Origin: Lamellibrachia columna
Taxonomy: Eukaryota > Annelida > Polychaeta > Sabellida > Siboglinidae
Length of the DNA: 64,000 nucleotides
Direction: 5' to 3'
Assembly (NCBI GenBank): GCA_963662155.1
Contig: OY759271.1
Location: 537,001-601,000 of the forward strand
In this document: positions 1 through 10,600 of the stretch, piece by piece
How the letters are laid out: the number at the start of each line of letters is the position of its first letter
Numbering within the stretch: the first letter of the stretch is position 1
Notes under the pieces: generated by a model
The model's input: only the letters and a program-made list of their open reading frames with translations
Told to the model about the DNA's origin: nothing
Databases searched by the model: none
Program-made: the position numbers and the translations under genes

Positions 1-640
1 TCCTTAAACACTTCCAGGAGAAACCATATGGCAATATCTTCATTATGTTGGACCGTCGACTGCAACGGTATTTTTTTTAATAATACAATAAGTTATAACA
101 TTTATATAAATTAAATTTAACAAAGGTAATAATAAATACATTTGTATGTGGGCGTTTTCACGTACAGGGTACACTTTTGCCAAAATGAACTTTCCCGCAT
201 ATTATTGAAATAATTAATGGTGTAATATTAATTCAGTCTAAATATATATTCCTTGCTGATCTCAGCTAATTGATGCACAGCTGATTGTTGCACAACAACC
301 AACTCACTTCTTCGTGGTGACGTAGTACTCACGAGAGATGGAGTAAAGAGCTGACCCATTGTGTCTGCAATGATATTAACAGATGTCGTCATTTCATCAT
401 CCCAAAATCCAATAAATGAATGGGTCAAATTTTCTAGTTTCTTTTAATGTGAATATGTTACACATTTTTTTTACAAATATCTTGTTACACATAGGTGTAA
501 GAAAACCTGTCTACTTAAATGCTTCCTTTTCTGTCTGAATCAACCAATGGTTCCATTCCAAAAATATATATAATTCGACCAAACATTACATCTATATTAC
601 ACATCTGTTGAATACTAGTGGAATAATAGGATGAACATTT

Positions 641-1650
641 AACAAGATTTAACAAGATTTGCCATCCAAGCCAAAGGCCCAGATGGCAAGTGGACAAGGA
701 AGCCATTGGCTTATCGAGAGTCCAACAATGTTCATCTACTTATAACCCGCCCTCCTGAGATATGTGTCAACCTTGTTTTTAAACATATTCACGCTGCTAG
801 CAGTTACACAATCTGTAGACAATTTGTTCCATTCATTTATTGTCCTCTGTGAGAACGAGTGCTTCCTGATGTCCAATCTACATTGATCCTTTACTAATTT
901 TACCTCATGTCCTCTAGTTCTGCTATCCTTCTTGAGTGAGAAAAACATATTTCTATCAATATTTTCATACCCATTCAATATCTTAAAAACTTCAATCTGA
1001 TCTCCTCTTAACCTCCTTGTCTCTAGAGTTGTTAAACCACATTCTTTCAGGCGTTCTTCATAACTAAGGTCTCTCAGTTCTGGAATCATTTTAGTTGCTC
1101 TCCTTTGTATGCGTTCAAGCGTATCTATATCTTTCTTACGATATGGTCTCCATGCTTGTATACAGTATTCTAAATGAGGTCTAACTATTGCTTTATAAAG
1201 AGGTATAATTAACTTTTTTCCCTTGTATGTTATGTTTCTTCTAATCAATCCAAGAATTTGATTACCCTTTGAAGCTGCAATACCACACTGCTCTGAAACT
1301 TTCATATCAGCGCTTATTGTAACTCCTAAGTCCTTTTCTTTTACAGTAGTACCCAGAACAGTATCTCCCATTTTATAGTTTACATTCAAGTTCCTATGTC
1401 CTGTATGTAGGCATTTACATTTCCAAAATTGAACAACATCTGCCATTTCTCAGACCATTTCACTAATCTGTCTAGATCGTTTTGTAAATGTTGTTTATCA
1501 CCATCAGTATTAACCTTTCTAAACAGTTTTGTGTCATCCGCAAATTTCAGTACGTTATTTGTTATACTGTCGTCCAAGTCATTGATATAAATTAAGAATA
1601 ATATAGGTCCTAATACTGATCCTTGAGGTACCCCACTCAAAACCGATTTC
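641..1650 (-). mobile_element. CR1-like LINE, 5'-truncated insertion
   Basis: About 1,010 bases present in copy A and absent from the matching place in copy B (near 19,280), so the borders are read directly. The element lies on the minus strand. Its 3' end is at 641 and finishes in two copies of a ten-base AAATCTTGTT-type tail, as CR1-group elements do. Only the C-terminal part of the reverse transcriptase and the following region remain. Short ATTT at both edges could be a minimal target duplication. It sits in what looks like an intron of the minus-strand exon series. Confidence 0.88.
736..1640 (-). pseudogene. CR1-like reverse transcriptase, C-terminal remnant
   Basis: Two overlapping frames give the end of a non-LTR retrotransposon ORF2. 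Reading on the minus strand, the first block has the RT motif GVPQGSVLGPILF and the FADDTK catalytic box. The second block has the post-RT region with KEKDLGVTIS, PLYKAIVRPHLEYC and ERIQRRATKMIPEL, typical of the CR1/L2 group. The endonuclease and the first RT motifs are missing because of 5' truncation, and a frameshift near 1,400-1,440 separates the two blocks. It cannot be functional. Confidence 0.88.
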
Positions 1651-1963
1651 CAAGCAGTATGCCGACGACCATAAAAGGATCAACATTTGCAGCAGTAAAA
1701 ATACCCCAAAAAGCCATCTTGGTGCCCCCTGGGGCAAGACAGCTACCCATATACCTGGGGCAGTTCGGTCTACAACTCCTTCCCGCGTGTTTTTAATGCA
1801 AGAGCAAGAGAGCTCTTTACACTTCAAGTAAGCTGTAATATATGTGTAAAGACTGACTGGGCTGTGAGTACAACAATCACTTTACACTTCAAGTAAGCTG
1901 TAATGTCTGCGTAAAGACTGACTTGGCTGTGAGTGCAATAATTAGCATGAGCCAAGAACTTAC

Positions 1964-2156
1964 GCTGTCGATGTTCTCATCCTTGTGTGGTTTGTCCCAG
2001 GTGACACCGACGCCGTCCTGTCGTGACGTCTTTACTGCTGGTACGTCAATTGTTGTGTAATCGAATGGCTCTGTGTCGTCCACTGATGTAGTCATGTTGT
2101 GTACTGACTTTTGTGACTGAGGTTTGATGGTGGCACCTGGAATGATGACATCAAGT
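1964..2156 (-). other. putative exon of unidentified gene (copy A)
   Basis: On the minus strand a TATAG acceptor precedes and a GTAAGTTC donor follows an open stretch of 193 bases. The frame encodes an acidic, Thr/Val-rich segment beginning LDVIIPGATIK and ending HKDENIDS. It is more CpG-rich than its flanks and appears unchanged in copy B. I do not recognise the protein. Lower-coordinate exon-like pieces near 515-597 and 312-430 might belong to the same gene. No start codon or complete domain is visible. Confidence 0.4.
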
Positions 2157-2245
2157 CTATACAGGCAATACATATCAGTCAGTGTTGTAGTTTGATCATT
2201 ATAATAGTTTACAGAAATTACAAAATAACTTATCTGGGAGTCTGA

Positions 2246-4053
2246 CTTATCTGGGAGTCTGACTTTGTAATGAGTTGGTTGTATTTAGTCAGTTCTGTGT
2301 CATGGCGTGCAACACCCATAACTGTCATGTTCCTGAGAACAAAAACAAGAGTTGTGGTTGGATATGGGTTGTCGGAAGAGTTTAAAGTTAACATCGGTTA
2401 GAGGCAAGGAAATGACCCTTTACTCTTTATCATGGTGGTGGCACTAATCAGCAGGAAGATCAGCATGAAGGATGTTCTCAGGAAGGGGATGTATGCAAAC
2501 GATCTGGCCATGATAGCAGACACAAAACAAGAACTACAGGAACTATTGGAGGAATGGAAGTTGGTGTTCAAGAAGCACGGACCGATAATGAGACGGGAGA
2601 AGACAGAAGAGATGTGGGTTTGACATCAGAGAGAGCACTTGAACATTAGCTTGGATGATAAGGAGTTCAACCAAGTGGATGGCTTTGTGTAACTTGGAGG
2701 AATGGTTAATGAGGATGAGCATTCAGAGGTAGAAATGCGATGCCGGATACAACAGGGAGCGAATGCTTGGGGAAAGGTAGAGGGAGTCATGTTGGACAGA
2801 AACATTTTGAAAAAGCTGAAAAGGAAAGTCCTGAGAGCTTGTGTTACATAAGCATGCCTTAATCTCTATCTGGAGACAGTGGCGTTTACAGAACAACAAC
2901 AGCAGCTGAAAGTTGGTTCTGGTTTTGTTGAATAACACGAACAAAGAGGGTTGACGAAAGAAGGATGAACGACCTGAGGAAATATGTGATGCAACAAAAC
3001 AGTTCAACAGGAAGATTGGTGAGAAGCAAGATGAAATGGCCAGGCCACATGGTAAGGATGGATGCAGACATACTAGTAAAGAGAGTGGAAGAGAAAGGTA
3101 AAAAAACATAAAGGATGCAAGAAAAGGGGAACAAACAGCTAAGATCGAAGGATTGCGTGAGGTGGGATATGAGAAGATCGGGGGAAGATGAAAGATGGAG
3201 AGGGGGCAGCCGATAGAAAAGTATGGAAAGAAAAAACAGAAAGAGTGACTCGACAATATTTTACCTGAACCTAACCCATGAACATTAGTGAAAAAAGAGG
3301 AAAAGCACCGTTAGTTTGGTAAAAAAAAATTAGGTTTAATAAATCTAAAATATGGTCAACATTTTCATAAGCAGTGTATAAATTGCTTATGAGAAAAAAC
3401 ATTATTTCAATAGAATATTTGCTAAATATTAAAAAATCAATCTCTCATATGTATATCTGTTTGAGCAATATGCATTTTACCATATGGTAGTACTCATATA
3501 AACGACGAACTCTTCTTGACTACAGCATGCTCATAAAAATCAAATATCCTTTGACAAGAAGGATGTACAGTGAAAGTATAAATAAAAACATTAAACAAAT
3601 CAATCTGGTTACCAAAACATACGCCATTTCTACTAAGCGCAAATACTGATTTATTAGAACAACTGTAAAAGTTAGTTTCTCAATCTAATGTGACATTCTC
3701 CCCTCCCCCACAATTCATTGTTACAGTTTTTGCAATGTCTGTTTCACTCATAATCCAATGAATTTGCAAGAGCACCATGAATGGCCTGTTTCCAAGGCGG
3801 TTATGTCTACTTATGACACCAACCTGTACCAACACACAAAGTGGGGATAGGCAAGCGCGATCCGATGGAAGTGACCCTTGATATTGTTTACTCTCGGTCC
3901 ACCAAAATTTTTCCTGGCTGCCGCAGCACCTGTAAAAAGACCTAAAGTAAAGGCATGTTTATGTTTACACAGCACTGTATCCACTCCTTGGGATTGTTCA
4001 ACGTGCTTAACAGTTCACTCCCTGGCTGACCTGTTCATTCCAACACCTTTTGT
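2246..4053 (+). repeat. R repeat unit 1, ~1.8 kb tandem unit (copy A)
   Basis: The unit starts at ACTTATCTGGGAGTCTGACT and the same start recurs at 4,054 and 13,367, giving a period of about 1.8 kb. Within it are a decayed RT-like ORF (2,432-3,256), an AT-rich middle, and a ~260-base piece (3,790-4,053) also found alone at 32,700-32,900. The first 20 bases are themselves duplicated at 2,228. The unit recurs as 19,879-21,686 in copy B. Confidence 0.85.
2432..3256 (+). pseudogene. non-LTR reverse transcriptase C-terminal remnant in R unit 1
   Basis: Three plus-strand frames read as the end of an RTE-like non-LTR reverse transcriptase. First comes MYANDLAMIAD, which corresponds to the YADD catalytic box with Asn in place of Asp. 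Next is a KEFNQVDGFV / EVEMRCRIQQGANAW region, then LKWAGHMIRMDAD and a DCVRWDMRRSG-type tail. Stops (one right after EEMWV) and frameshifts break the frame. A long Ser/Leu/Phe-rich frame on the opposite strand is only its shadow. Confidence 0.75.
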
Positions 4054-4978
4054 ACTTATCTGGGAGTCTGACTTTGTAATAAGTTGGTTGTATTTAGTCA
4101 GTTCTGTGTAATGGCGTGCAACACCCAGAACTGTCATGTTCCTGAGAACAAAAAGAAGAGTTGTGGTTGGATATGGGTTGTCGGAAGAGTTTAAAGTTAA
4201 CATCGGTTAGATGCAAGGAAATGACCCTTTACTCTTTATCATGGTGGTGGCACTAATCAGCAGGAAGATCAGCATGAAGGATGTTCTCAGGAAGGGGATG
4301 TATGCAAAAGATCTGGCCATGATAGCAGACAAAAAAACAAGAACTACAGGAAGTGTTGGAGGAATGGAAGGGGGTGTTCAAGAAGGAAGGACCGATAATG
4401 AGCCGGGAGAAGACAGAAGAGATGTGTGTTTGACATCAGAGAGAGGACTTGAACATTAGTTTGGATGATGAGGAGTTCAACCAAGTGGATGGCTTTGTGT
4501 AAAAAGTAAAGGTATGTTCTTATATAGCGCGGTATCCGGTCCATAGGACTGCTCAAAGCGCTTTACACTTCACACCCTGGCAGACCTGTTCATTCCAAAG
4601 CCATCTCAACTTCTTTGGGAAGTATTCAGCCACGCTGCAATTGCTGCGCGAAGGCTATTCGTTCACATATCCACCACTGTCTGTATTGCTAGGTACTCAT
4701 TTATACAGCTGAGTGAACTGTGGCAACGTGGGGTGATCAAACTTGCCAAAGGTTCGAAGCGACCGCAGTGGGATTTGAAACCGGGTTCTCTCGACTGAGA
4801 GTCCGGCCTTCTAACCGGTATGCTATCGCACCCCTTGGTAACTTGGAGGAATGGTTAATGAGGATGAGCATTCAGAGGTAGAAATGCGATGCCGGATACA
4901 ACAGGGAGCGAATGCTCGGGGAAAGGTAGAGGGAGTCATGTTGGACAGAAACATTTTGAAAAATCTGAAAAGGAAAGT
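4054..4978 (+). repeat. R repeat unit 2, left part, interrupted (copy A)
   Basis: Second tandem R unit. It carries the same RT-like segment at 4,241-4,500, then a tRNA-headed SINE (4,501-4,836), then continues to GGAAAGT at about 4,978. There the Mutator-like transposon array begins. R sequence resumes at 12,333 after about 230 bases of the unit have been lost, so the insertion was not a simple clean cut. Confidence 0.8.
4501..4836 (-). mobile_element. tRNA-derived SINE (copy A)
   Basis: Read on the minus strand, the right end gives TAGCATACCGG (box A-like) and GGTTTCAAATCC (box B-like), the two parts of an RNA polymerase III internal promoter. The left part (GTAAAGGTATGTTC..) is a body shared more loosely with 3,930-4,050 and 32,820-32,900. 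Compared with R unit 1 it is inserted in GGCTTTGTGTAACTTGG, with a short imperfect GTAA repeat at the edges. It is not a tRNA gene because no acceptor stem closes. Confidence 0.75.
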
Positions 4979-5503
4979 ATATTTTTTTACCTGGTGCCAC
5001 AATACACCTATGTAAACAGACCCAAATATCACCTTTGAGTGTGGATTACTGAAAAGCCAGACACCGCAACTTGTCGAATTGCATAACATTACATAACCTA
5101 CTTAGTGGAGTCCTCAGAAACAACTCACCTTCCCTGTGAAACAGTTACGCCAGCTCACTAGGCCATATCAGATAACAGCTGGGCCTGTCCAGGATTTTCT
5201 CAACTCCCAATAGATGTGTGCTCTTCACATGGACTTGAGTAAAGGTGACTGTGTCTAATTAACTGAAATAAACAAAAGTTGACTGCTAAGTAATTATATT
5301 ATAATGTGACTTGTTCTGATTTGATGTAACTTATCAGAGGGAGGCTGCACTAGTTTGAATATGTCCCCACCACCCCCCCCCTAATATACTGGTCTCCTGT
5401 CACTCTCATCTGTTTTCTCAGGCGGATTAGACGTCTTTGCATTCAGATAACGGTTTTGTCACTTTCATTAGTAATTTTACTTGGATTTACCTGGGATTTT
5501 ACA

Positions 5504-7840
5504 ATGGAGGAGACAACACATGATAGTAGTAGTAGTAGTAGAAAGAGTGAGGAGAAATGTCCACCTGCTGATGGAATTAAGATGAAAATTGGTGGCTTCA
5601 AGACCGGCCACTGTTACCACAAACCATCAGATGCAGCAATTCAACAGGAACCCAGTGGGGTTAACAGTGGGGTTTGGTTGCCACGGCTAAGCCAGGATGA
5701 CTTTGACAGAGTGGTGCAAACCACTCCTTCAGGATTGCTGGCAGTTTCAGACGCAGAGGGTCGGCCAGGCACGAGCAAAATTCTACGGCCACAGCTTGAT
5801 CAATGCCCTGACCTAACAGACATCTATCTTCAAGCTGACGTACAGACAGATACTCATGCAGTTTCTGAAATGCGTCTACTTAATGTGGACAAAAATGCAG
5901 CAATGTGGAATGATTGCTTTAAAGAGCATACTAGCAGAGAGGACACATGTATTCTTCCACACTTCGAAGTACATGAGAAAAAATTGGGTTTGTGTTGGCA
6001 ACAGTCATTGTCCTGTACAGCCTGTCACTACAAGTCACGTATGTATAAACTGTATTCCGAAGTAAACACGGGCAGTCGTGGTCAGAAACCGTGTGCTCCA
6101 AATGTAGCCATCCATGTAGGACTACAAGATACAACGATGGGAAACACAAAGTTGCGACACATTCTGCCCACAACAAACACACCTCCCCCAAGTCGAAGCG
6201 GGATGCAAAGGACATCCAACCGGGTTGCCACAATTACTTCTCAGTCCACGACTGATGACCTACAGCAGAAGAGGGAAAAAACCAGAGATAAATGTTCTGC
6301 GTGGTCTTCCAGCAAATGCACCAATCAATATAAGCATGGATGTGAGGTACAACTCAACATCCCTGAAAAACAGCTACGGTTGTGGACAGAGTGCAAGTCA
6401 AGCAGTGGGAACCGCGATTGAATGGCAGACGGACAAGCATGAGATTCTAGGTTTTCACATGGAAAACAAGCTATGCAAACTAGGCTCATCACTTCGCAAT
6501 CAAGGTCAAAATGTGTCGTGCACAGGCCATCAAGGATGTACAGCCACGATTCGTGTGGTCGATCCAATGTCAGAATATGAAATACGCCGCCAAATCGGAG
6601 TGAGCTTTGCCCAGCAACAGGTCGGACTAAAATTCGTTGCAACAGACGGTGATGCGTAAGCATTTCATGGGTTACAGGATGCCATGCCAACAGTCGCGGC
6701 AGAACGGCAGGCTGACACAACACATCTCGGTCAGACACAGTTCTGACATATCATGAGAGCATCTTTCTCATCCAGAATGTTCCCGGGAGAGAATGCCATG
6801 GTGAGAGCTGAAAACAAGAACATTTTTGCAGAGGATGTAAGAACATGATGCCAGAAAATCTACACTTTATGCTGGTGACATTAGAATGATAACTACTAAG
6901 ATGCCAAAGATAATCCAAGCAACACTGGACTGTTATTCTGGCTCATGTCAGAACTGTCACCCACCGACATGGAATTGTCTGTCGTGGAGGCAAGCGAAAC
7001 AACTGGTGGAAAAGGTCACACTTTATGCTGGTGACATTAGAATGATAACTACTAAGATGCCAAAGATAATCCAAGCAACACTGGACTGTTATTCTGGCTC
7101 ATGTCAGAACTGTCACCCACCGACATGGAATTGTCTGTCGTGGAGGCAAGCGAAACAACTGGTGGAAAAGGTCACAGCATTTGAAGGCATGTGGCCTGAC
7201 ACGACTCAATATGACAGATGAAGACCGAGCAACACTTAAAGGATTAATAGAAATGCGACTTGGAAATTCAGCACTCCAGATGACACGACACAGACTTACA
7301 ACTGACAAGAATGAATCCATTAACCGATCATTCAGTGCTTCATTGCCGAAGAATGTTAAATTCACTAGAAATGCACATGGACGAGTGAGTTCAGTGATCG
7401 ATCGCATAAATTATGGAGCGGGGAATTCAATGCTGCGCAAGTTGGAGAATGTACATTGTCCTATTACGAGAGGTGGACAGGTCGCTACAGCTGTCAAGCA
7501 AATCCAGCATGAGGTGGAATACCAGAGACAATACAAACGTCGATCATCAGTGCGTCTGCATATCCGTCATACCAAGTTAAAGCGCATGCAGAACTACTTC
7601 GATTCAAACAGAAACCGCCATCCAGAAGATCGATACCTGAAGTGTCAGCTTGATCCAAAACCATCTACTCGTAAAGGGAAGAAAAGGCCAGCTTCAGAAA
7701 CGCCAGCAGCAGTAGTTAAGCCAGTGGACACAAGGAGTCGCCGCAGAAAGACAACACTGCCAACTGCAAACAGGGAAGATCATCCTTATTCATTGCGATC
7801 ACGAAAGTCTGCTGATCACAGTTATGCCAGCAGAAAGTAG
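5504..7840 (+). pseudogene. Mutator-like transposase (PF20700-like), copy A
   Basis: Start taken at METTHD, the ATG shared by all copies. Residues ~1-85 are a Ser-rich leader and a GFKTGHCYHKPSD / GVWLPRLSQDDF segment. Next come the CTACHYKSRMYKLY zinc-like motif and an IGL/NT segment typical of the invertebrate Mutator-like transposase domain. The first catalytic Asp is in INISMDVRYN (6,339-6,341) and the second in VATDGDA (6,645-6,647). The tail is basic (NHGVD-type NYGAGNS, KRMQNYF, SRRRK). Breaks: a 2-base loss near 6,287, TAA at 6,657, TGA near 6,846, and an in-frame 156-base internal duplication. Confidence 0.85.
6863..7174 (+). repeat. 156-base tandem duplication inside the transposase
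   Basis: Two copies of a 156-base block (52 codons), starting at 6,863 and 7,019, encode LYAGDIRMITTKMPKI.. through QAKQLVEKVT twice in one frame. Copy B has the same duplication; copy C has a single unit at about 62,325-62,475. The duplication therefore arose before the A/B segmental duplication but after the split from C. Confidence 0.9.
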
Positions 7841-8064
7841 AGGGTAGATTATGAAACAAACAGAAAACAGAACACTTCTTACAAATGTGAACTTTCTACT
7901 TTCTCCCAGTTTCATCACTCATAGACCTGCAACCACAATACAAGAAACCACCAACAGACAATGGACCATGACTGGCACATGGTGCCATCTTGTGAGCTAT
8001 ACATCAATCGACATTCGAAGACATCACTCAGCATGGGCTGACAGACACAACTGCATAAGATTGA

Positions 8065-8631
8065 CTACAGCAGACGACACTTTGAAAAAACTGAAGGATT
8101 GAACACATCTAGAAAAATGTAAGTTTTACTATTGCATTGCCAATGAAATACCTTGAATTGCAACATACACTTTGGATATGGTGCATGACCAAAGCATACA
8201 TTTTGACTAACACAATATTGCCTGTTGTTATTTATGGAATGTGGCTCCATAGAGATATGACTTGCTGTCAGACACAGACTGTTATGACAAAGATGACTGG
8301 CATCTAAGCCAGGTTCAACACGTGTCATTTTGTGTTCAAGCATATAACTTAAACGATGCACTGTAACCGTTCTGTAGCCACACTCAAAACGGCAATTAAT
8401 CACACCATAGTCACTGAATTTCCCTTTTTTGCACCCTGTCCACAACTGACACTGCCCATTGGCAGACAATACCACCTTTTCTTGTAATTTTGCAGGGTAC
8501 TTTTTACAAAAATCAACATCCATGTTTTTTTGTTTCCGTTGCCATGACACTCTATTTGGAGACACACCACAGTTGGGAATTGCATTGGTGGCCATGTTAA
8601 CGTTTTGTCTGATTATAAGAAAACCTGACAA
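8065..8631 (-). CDS. I-PpoI-type His-Me finger (His-Cys box) endonuclease, copy A
   Basis: Intact 188-codon frame; a second start, MATNAIPNC, lies at codon 13 (8,593-8,595). Motifs in order: GQCQLWTG (Cys61), VHRLSYMLEH, then SHLCHNSLC with His113 as the likely general base. From His113 the spacing to Cys115, Cys120, His125, Asn134 and Cys140 is +2, +7, +12, +21, +27, the same as from His98 to Cys100, Cys105, His110, Asn119 and Cys125 in I-PpoI. Cys146, His149 and Cys155 complete a second zinc site. It should nick or cut DNA with one Mg2+ ion. It is convergent with the transposase, 224 bases apart. The last ~30 residues look non-domain. Whether it is expressed is unknown. Confidence 0.85.
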   Translation of the reverse strand: MSGFLIIRQNVNMATNAIPNCGVSPNRVSWQRKQKNMDVDFCKKYPAKLQEKVVLSANGQCQLWTGCKKGKFSDYGVINCRFECGYRTVTVHRLSYMLEHKMTRVEPGLDASHLCHNSLCLTASHISMEPHSINNNRQYCVSQNVCFGHAPYPKCMLQFKVFHWQCNSKTYIFLDVFNPSVFSKCRLL

Positions 8632-9274
8632 TCAAAAATTCTGAAATAAATGTGCAGCAACTGCCATCATCTCATTGACATGCTCACCAACGTTTATCAA
8701 AATCACATGCCTCCAGCTCTTTTAAAATGCCCCCATGTGCGATGCCCGTCAATATTTACAAAAAATAGCTGTGTATTCATGCGCCCACGTGGCCCATAGC
8801 AGAAAAATTTCCATAAATCCCTCCGGCAGTCAAACTCTCAAAAAAATGCACTATTTCACAGCCAATAGCTTCTATAAACAAACCTGTGAATATTCATGCT
8901 CAAAGGCACTCATGTCACATAATATGAATTTATTAAGTTCACATTTCACAATTTCGCATGCCCTACATTGAATTTAGACTGTTGATAAAGGTAAATGAAA
9001 ATCATGCATTCATGCAAAAAATCTATGTCCTACCTAGTTGTTGGAGTTGCTTACATACACAAGGAACCACCACCTGTGGTGGGCAGAACACACATATATG
9101 AGCTACTTCAGCTTGAGACAGTCTTTATTCTAGTACGATACTCGAATACACTCACTTTTTCAGCTCACTCAAATAAACTTGCAACATAATTTTTTGAATA
9201 GTCCAGCATGTGTTCTGTAATCAAATTCTATATAGCCAGTTGTTATTCCATACGGAAAGTTATAATAATTTTTT

Positions 9275-10600
9275 ACCTGGTGCCACAATACACCTATGTA
9301 AACAGACCCAAATATCACCTTTGAGTGTGGATTACTGAAAAGCCAGACACCTCAACTTGTCGAATTGCATAACATTACATAACCTACTTAGTGGAGTCCT
9401 CAAAAACAACTCACCTTCCATGTGAAACAGTTACGTCAGCTCACTAGGCCATATCAGATAACAGCTGGGCCTGTCCAGGATTTTCTCAACTCCCAATAGA
9501 TGTGTGCTCTTCACATGGACTTGAGTAAATGTGACTGTGTCTAATTAACTGAAATAAACAAAAGTTGACTGCTAAGTAATTATATTATAATGTGACTTGT
9601 ACTGCTTTGATGTAACTTATCAGAGGGAGGCTGCTCTAGTTTGAAGATGTCCCCACCCCCCCTAATATACTGGTCTCCTGTCACTGTCATCTGGTTTCTC
9701 AGGTGGATTAGACGTCTTTGCATTCAGATAACGGTTTTGTCACTTTCATTAGTAATTTTATTTGGATTTACCTGGGATTTTAAAATGGAGGAGACAACAC
9801 ATGATAGTAGTAGTAGTAGTAGAAAGAGTGAGGAGAAATGTCCACCTGCTGGTGGAATTAAGATGAAAATTGGTGGCTTCAAGACCGGCCACTGTTACCA
9901 CAAACCATCAGATGCAGCAATCCAACAGGAACCCAGTGGGGTTAGCAGTGGGGTTTGGTTGCCACGGCTAAGCCAGGATGACTTTGACAGAGTGGTGCAA
10001 ACCACTCCTTCAGGATTGCTGGCAGTTTCCGACGTATATTCATGCGCCCATGTGGCCCATAGCAGGAAAATTCCCATAAATCCCTCCGCCAGTTAACACT
10101 CCAAAAAATGCACTATTTCACAGCCAATAGCTTCTATAAACAAACCTGTGAATATTCATGCTCAAAGGCACTCATGTCACATACTATGAATTTATTAAGT
10201 TCACATTTCACAATTTCGCGTGCCCTACATTCGTGTGAAACAGTAAACAGGAAGGTCAACTGTGGTCTTACCCCAAATAAAAATGGTAACTGTGCAGAAT
10301 TTTTTTTCATTTAGACTGTTGATAAAGGTAAATGAAAATCATGCAAAAAATCTATGTCCTACCTAGTTGTTGGAGTTGCTTACATACACAAGGAACCACC
10401 ACCTGTGGTGGGCAGAACACACATATATGAGCTACTTCAGCTTGAGACAGTCTGTATTCTAGTACGATACTCGAATACACTCACTTTTTCAGCTGACTCG
10501 AATGAACTTGTAACATAATTTTTGGAATAGTCCAGCATGTGTTCTGTAATCAAATTCTATATAGCCAGTTGTTATTCCATACTGAAAGTTATAATTTTTT
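9275..10600 (+). mobile_element. internally deleted transposon derivative 1
   Basis: A 1,326-base unit directly following the long unit. It has the 5' region through GLLAVSD (to about 10,033) joined to the 3' region that starts at GTATTCATGCGCCCA (8,767 in the long unit). About 3 kb, including the rest of the transposase and all of the endonuclease, is gone. It keeps a ~70-base piece after CATTCGTGTGAAACAG (10,229) that the long unit has lost, so it did not come from that very copy. Confidence 0.85.
9785..10096 (+). pseudogene. truncated transposase leader in derivative 1
   Basis: The shared ATG opens a frame of about 104 codons. The first ~83 match the transposase N-terminus; the rest (VYSCAHVAHSRK..) reads through the deletion junction into 3' sequence and stops. 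No catalytic residues remain. Whether a short protein is made cannot be told. Confidence 0.75.

Larger units (their letters stand above)
4979..9274 (+). mobile_element. Mutator-like DNA transposon, long unit (copy A)
   Basis: Array unit of 4.3 kb measured between ACCTGGTGCC at 4,989 and at 9,275. It carries a broken transposase on the plus strand (5,504-7,840) and a convergent His-Me finger endonuclease on the minus strand (8,065-8,631). The 3' region contains a perfect inverted repeat CCACCACCTGTGGTGG at 9,068-9,083. I cannot find convincing terminal inverted repeats. The units abut head to tail at GGAAAGTTATAATAATTTTTTACC-like junctions, so the true ends may lie elsewhere in the unit. Confidence 0.85.
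1..9459. repeat. segmental duplication, copy A
   Basis: This segment matches 18,633-26,853 in the same orientation, nearly base for base. The same order is seen in both: minus-strand exon-like pieces, R repeats, tRNA-headed SINE, Mutator-like transposon. Copy A starts at the window edge, so its left end is not seen. The match stops in the next transposon unit, at about 9,459 here and 26,853 in B. Copy A differs by an extra LINE (641-1,650), small deletions near 435-455, and by keeping two blocks that B lost from the transposase. Few mismatches per hundred bases suggest a recent duplication. Confidence 0.93.

Noticed and set aside
2723..3256. 177-codon Ser/Leu/Phe-rich frame on minus (and its copy at 20,356-20,889, and 13,787-14,176)
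   Set aside because: It is antisense to the RT remnant of the R unit; composition is that of a reversed basic/acidic coding strand, with no domain.
5931..6738. minus-strand frames of 100-137 codons opposite the transposase (also in copies B and C)
   Set aside because: They mirror the plus-strand transposase frame and break where it breaks; no motif of their own.
4979..9274. Helitron as the identity of the tandem elements
   Set aside because: No Rep/helicase blocks and no CTRR hairpin end; the transposase has DDE-type Mutator-like blocks, although the head-to-tail array would suit a rolling-circle mode.
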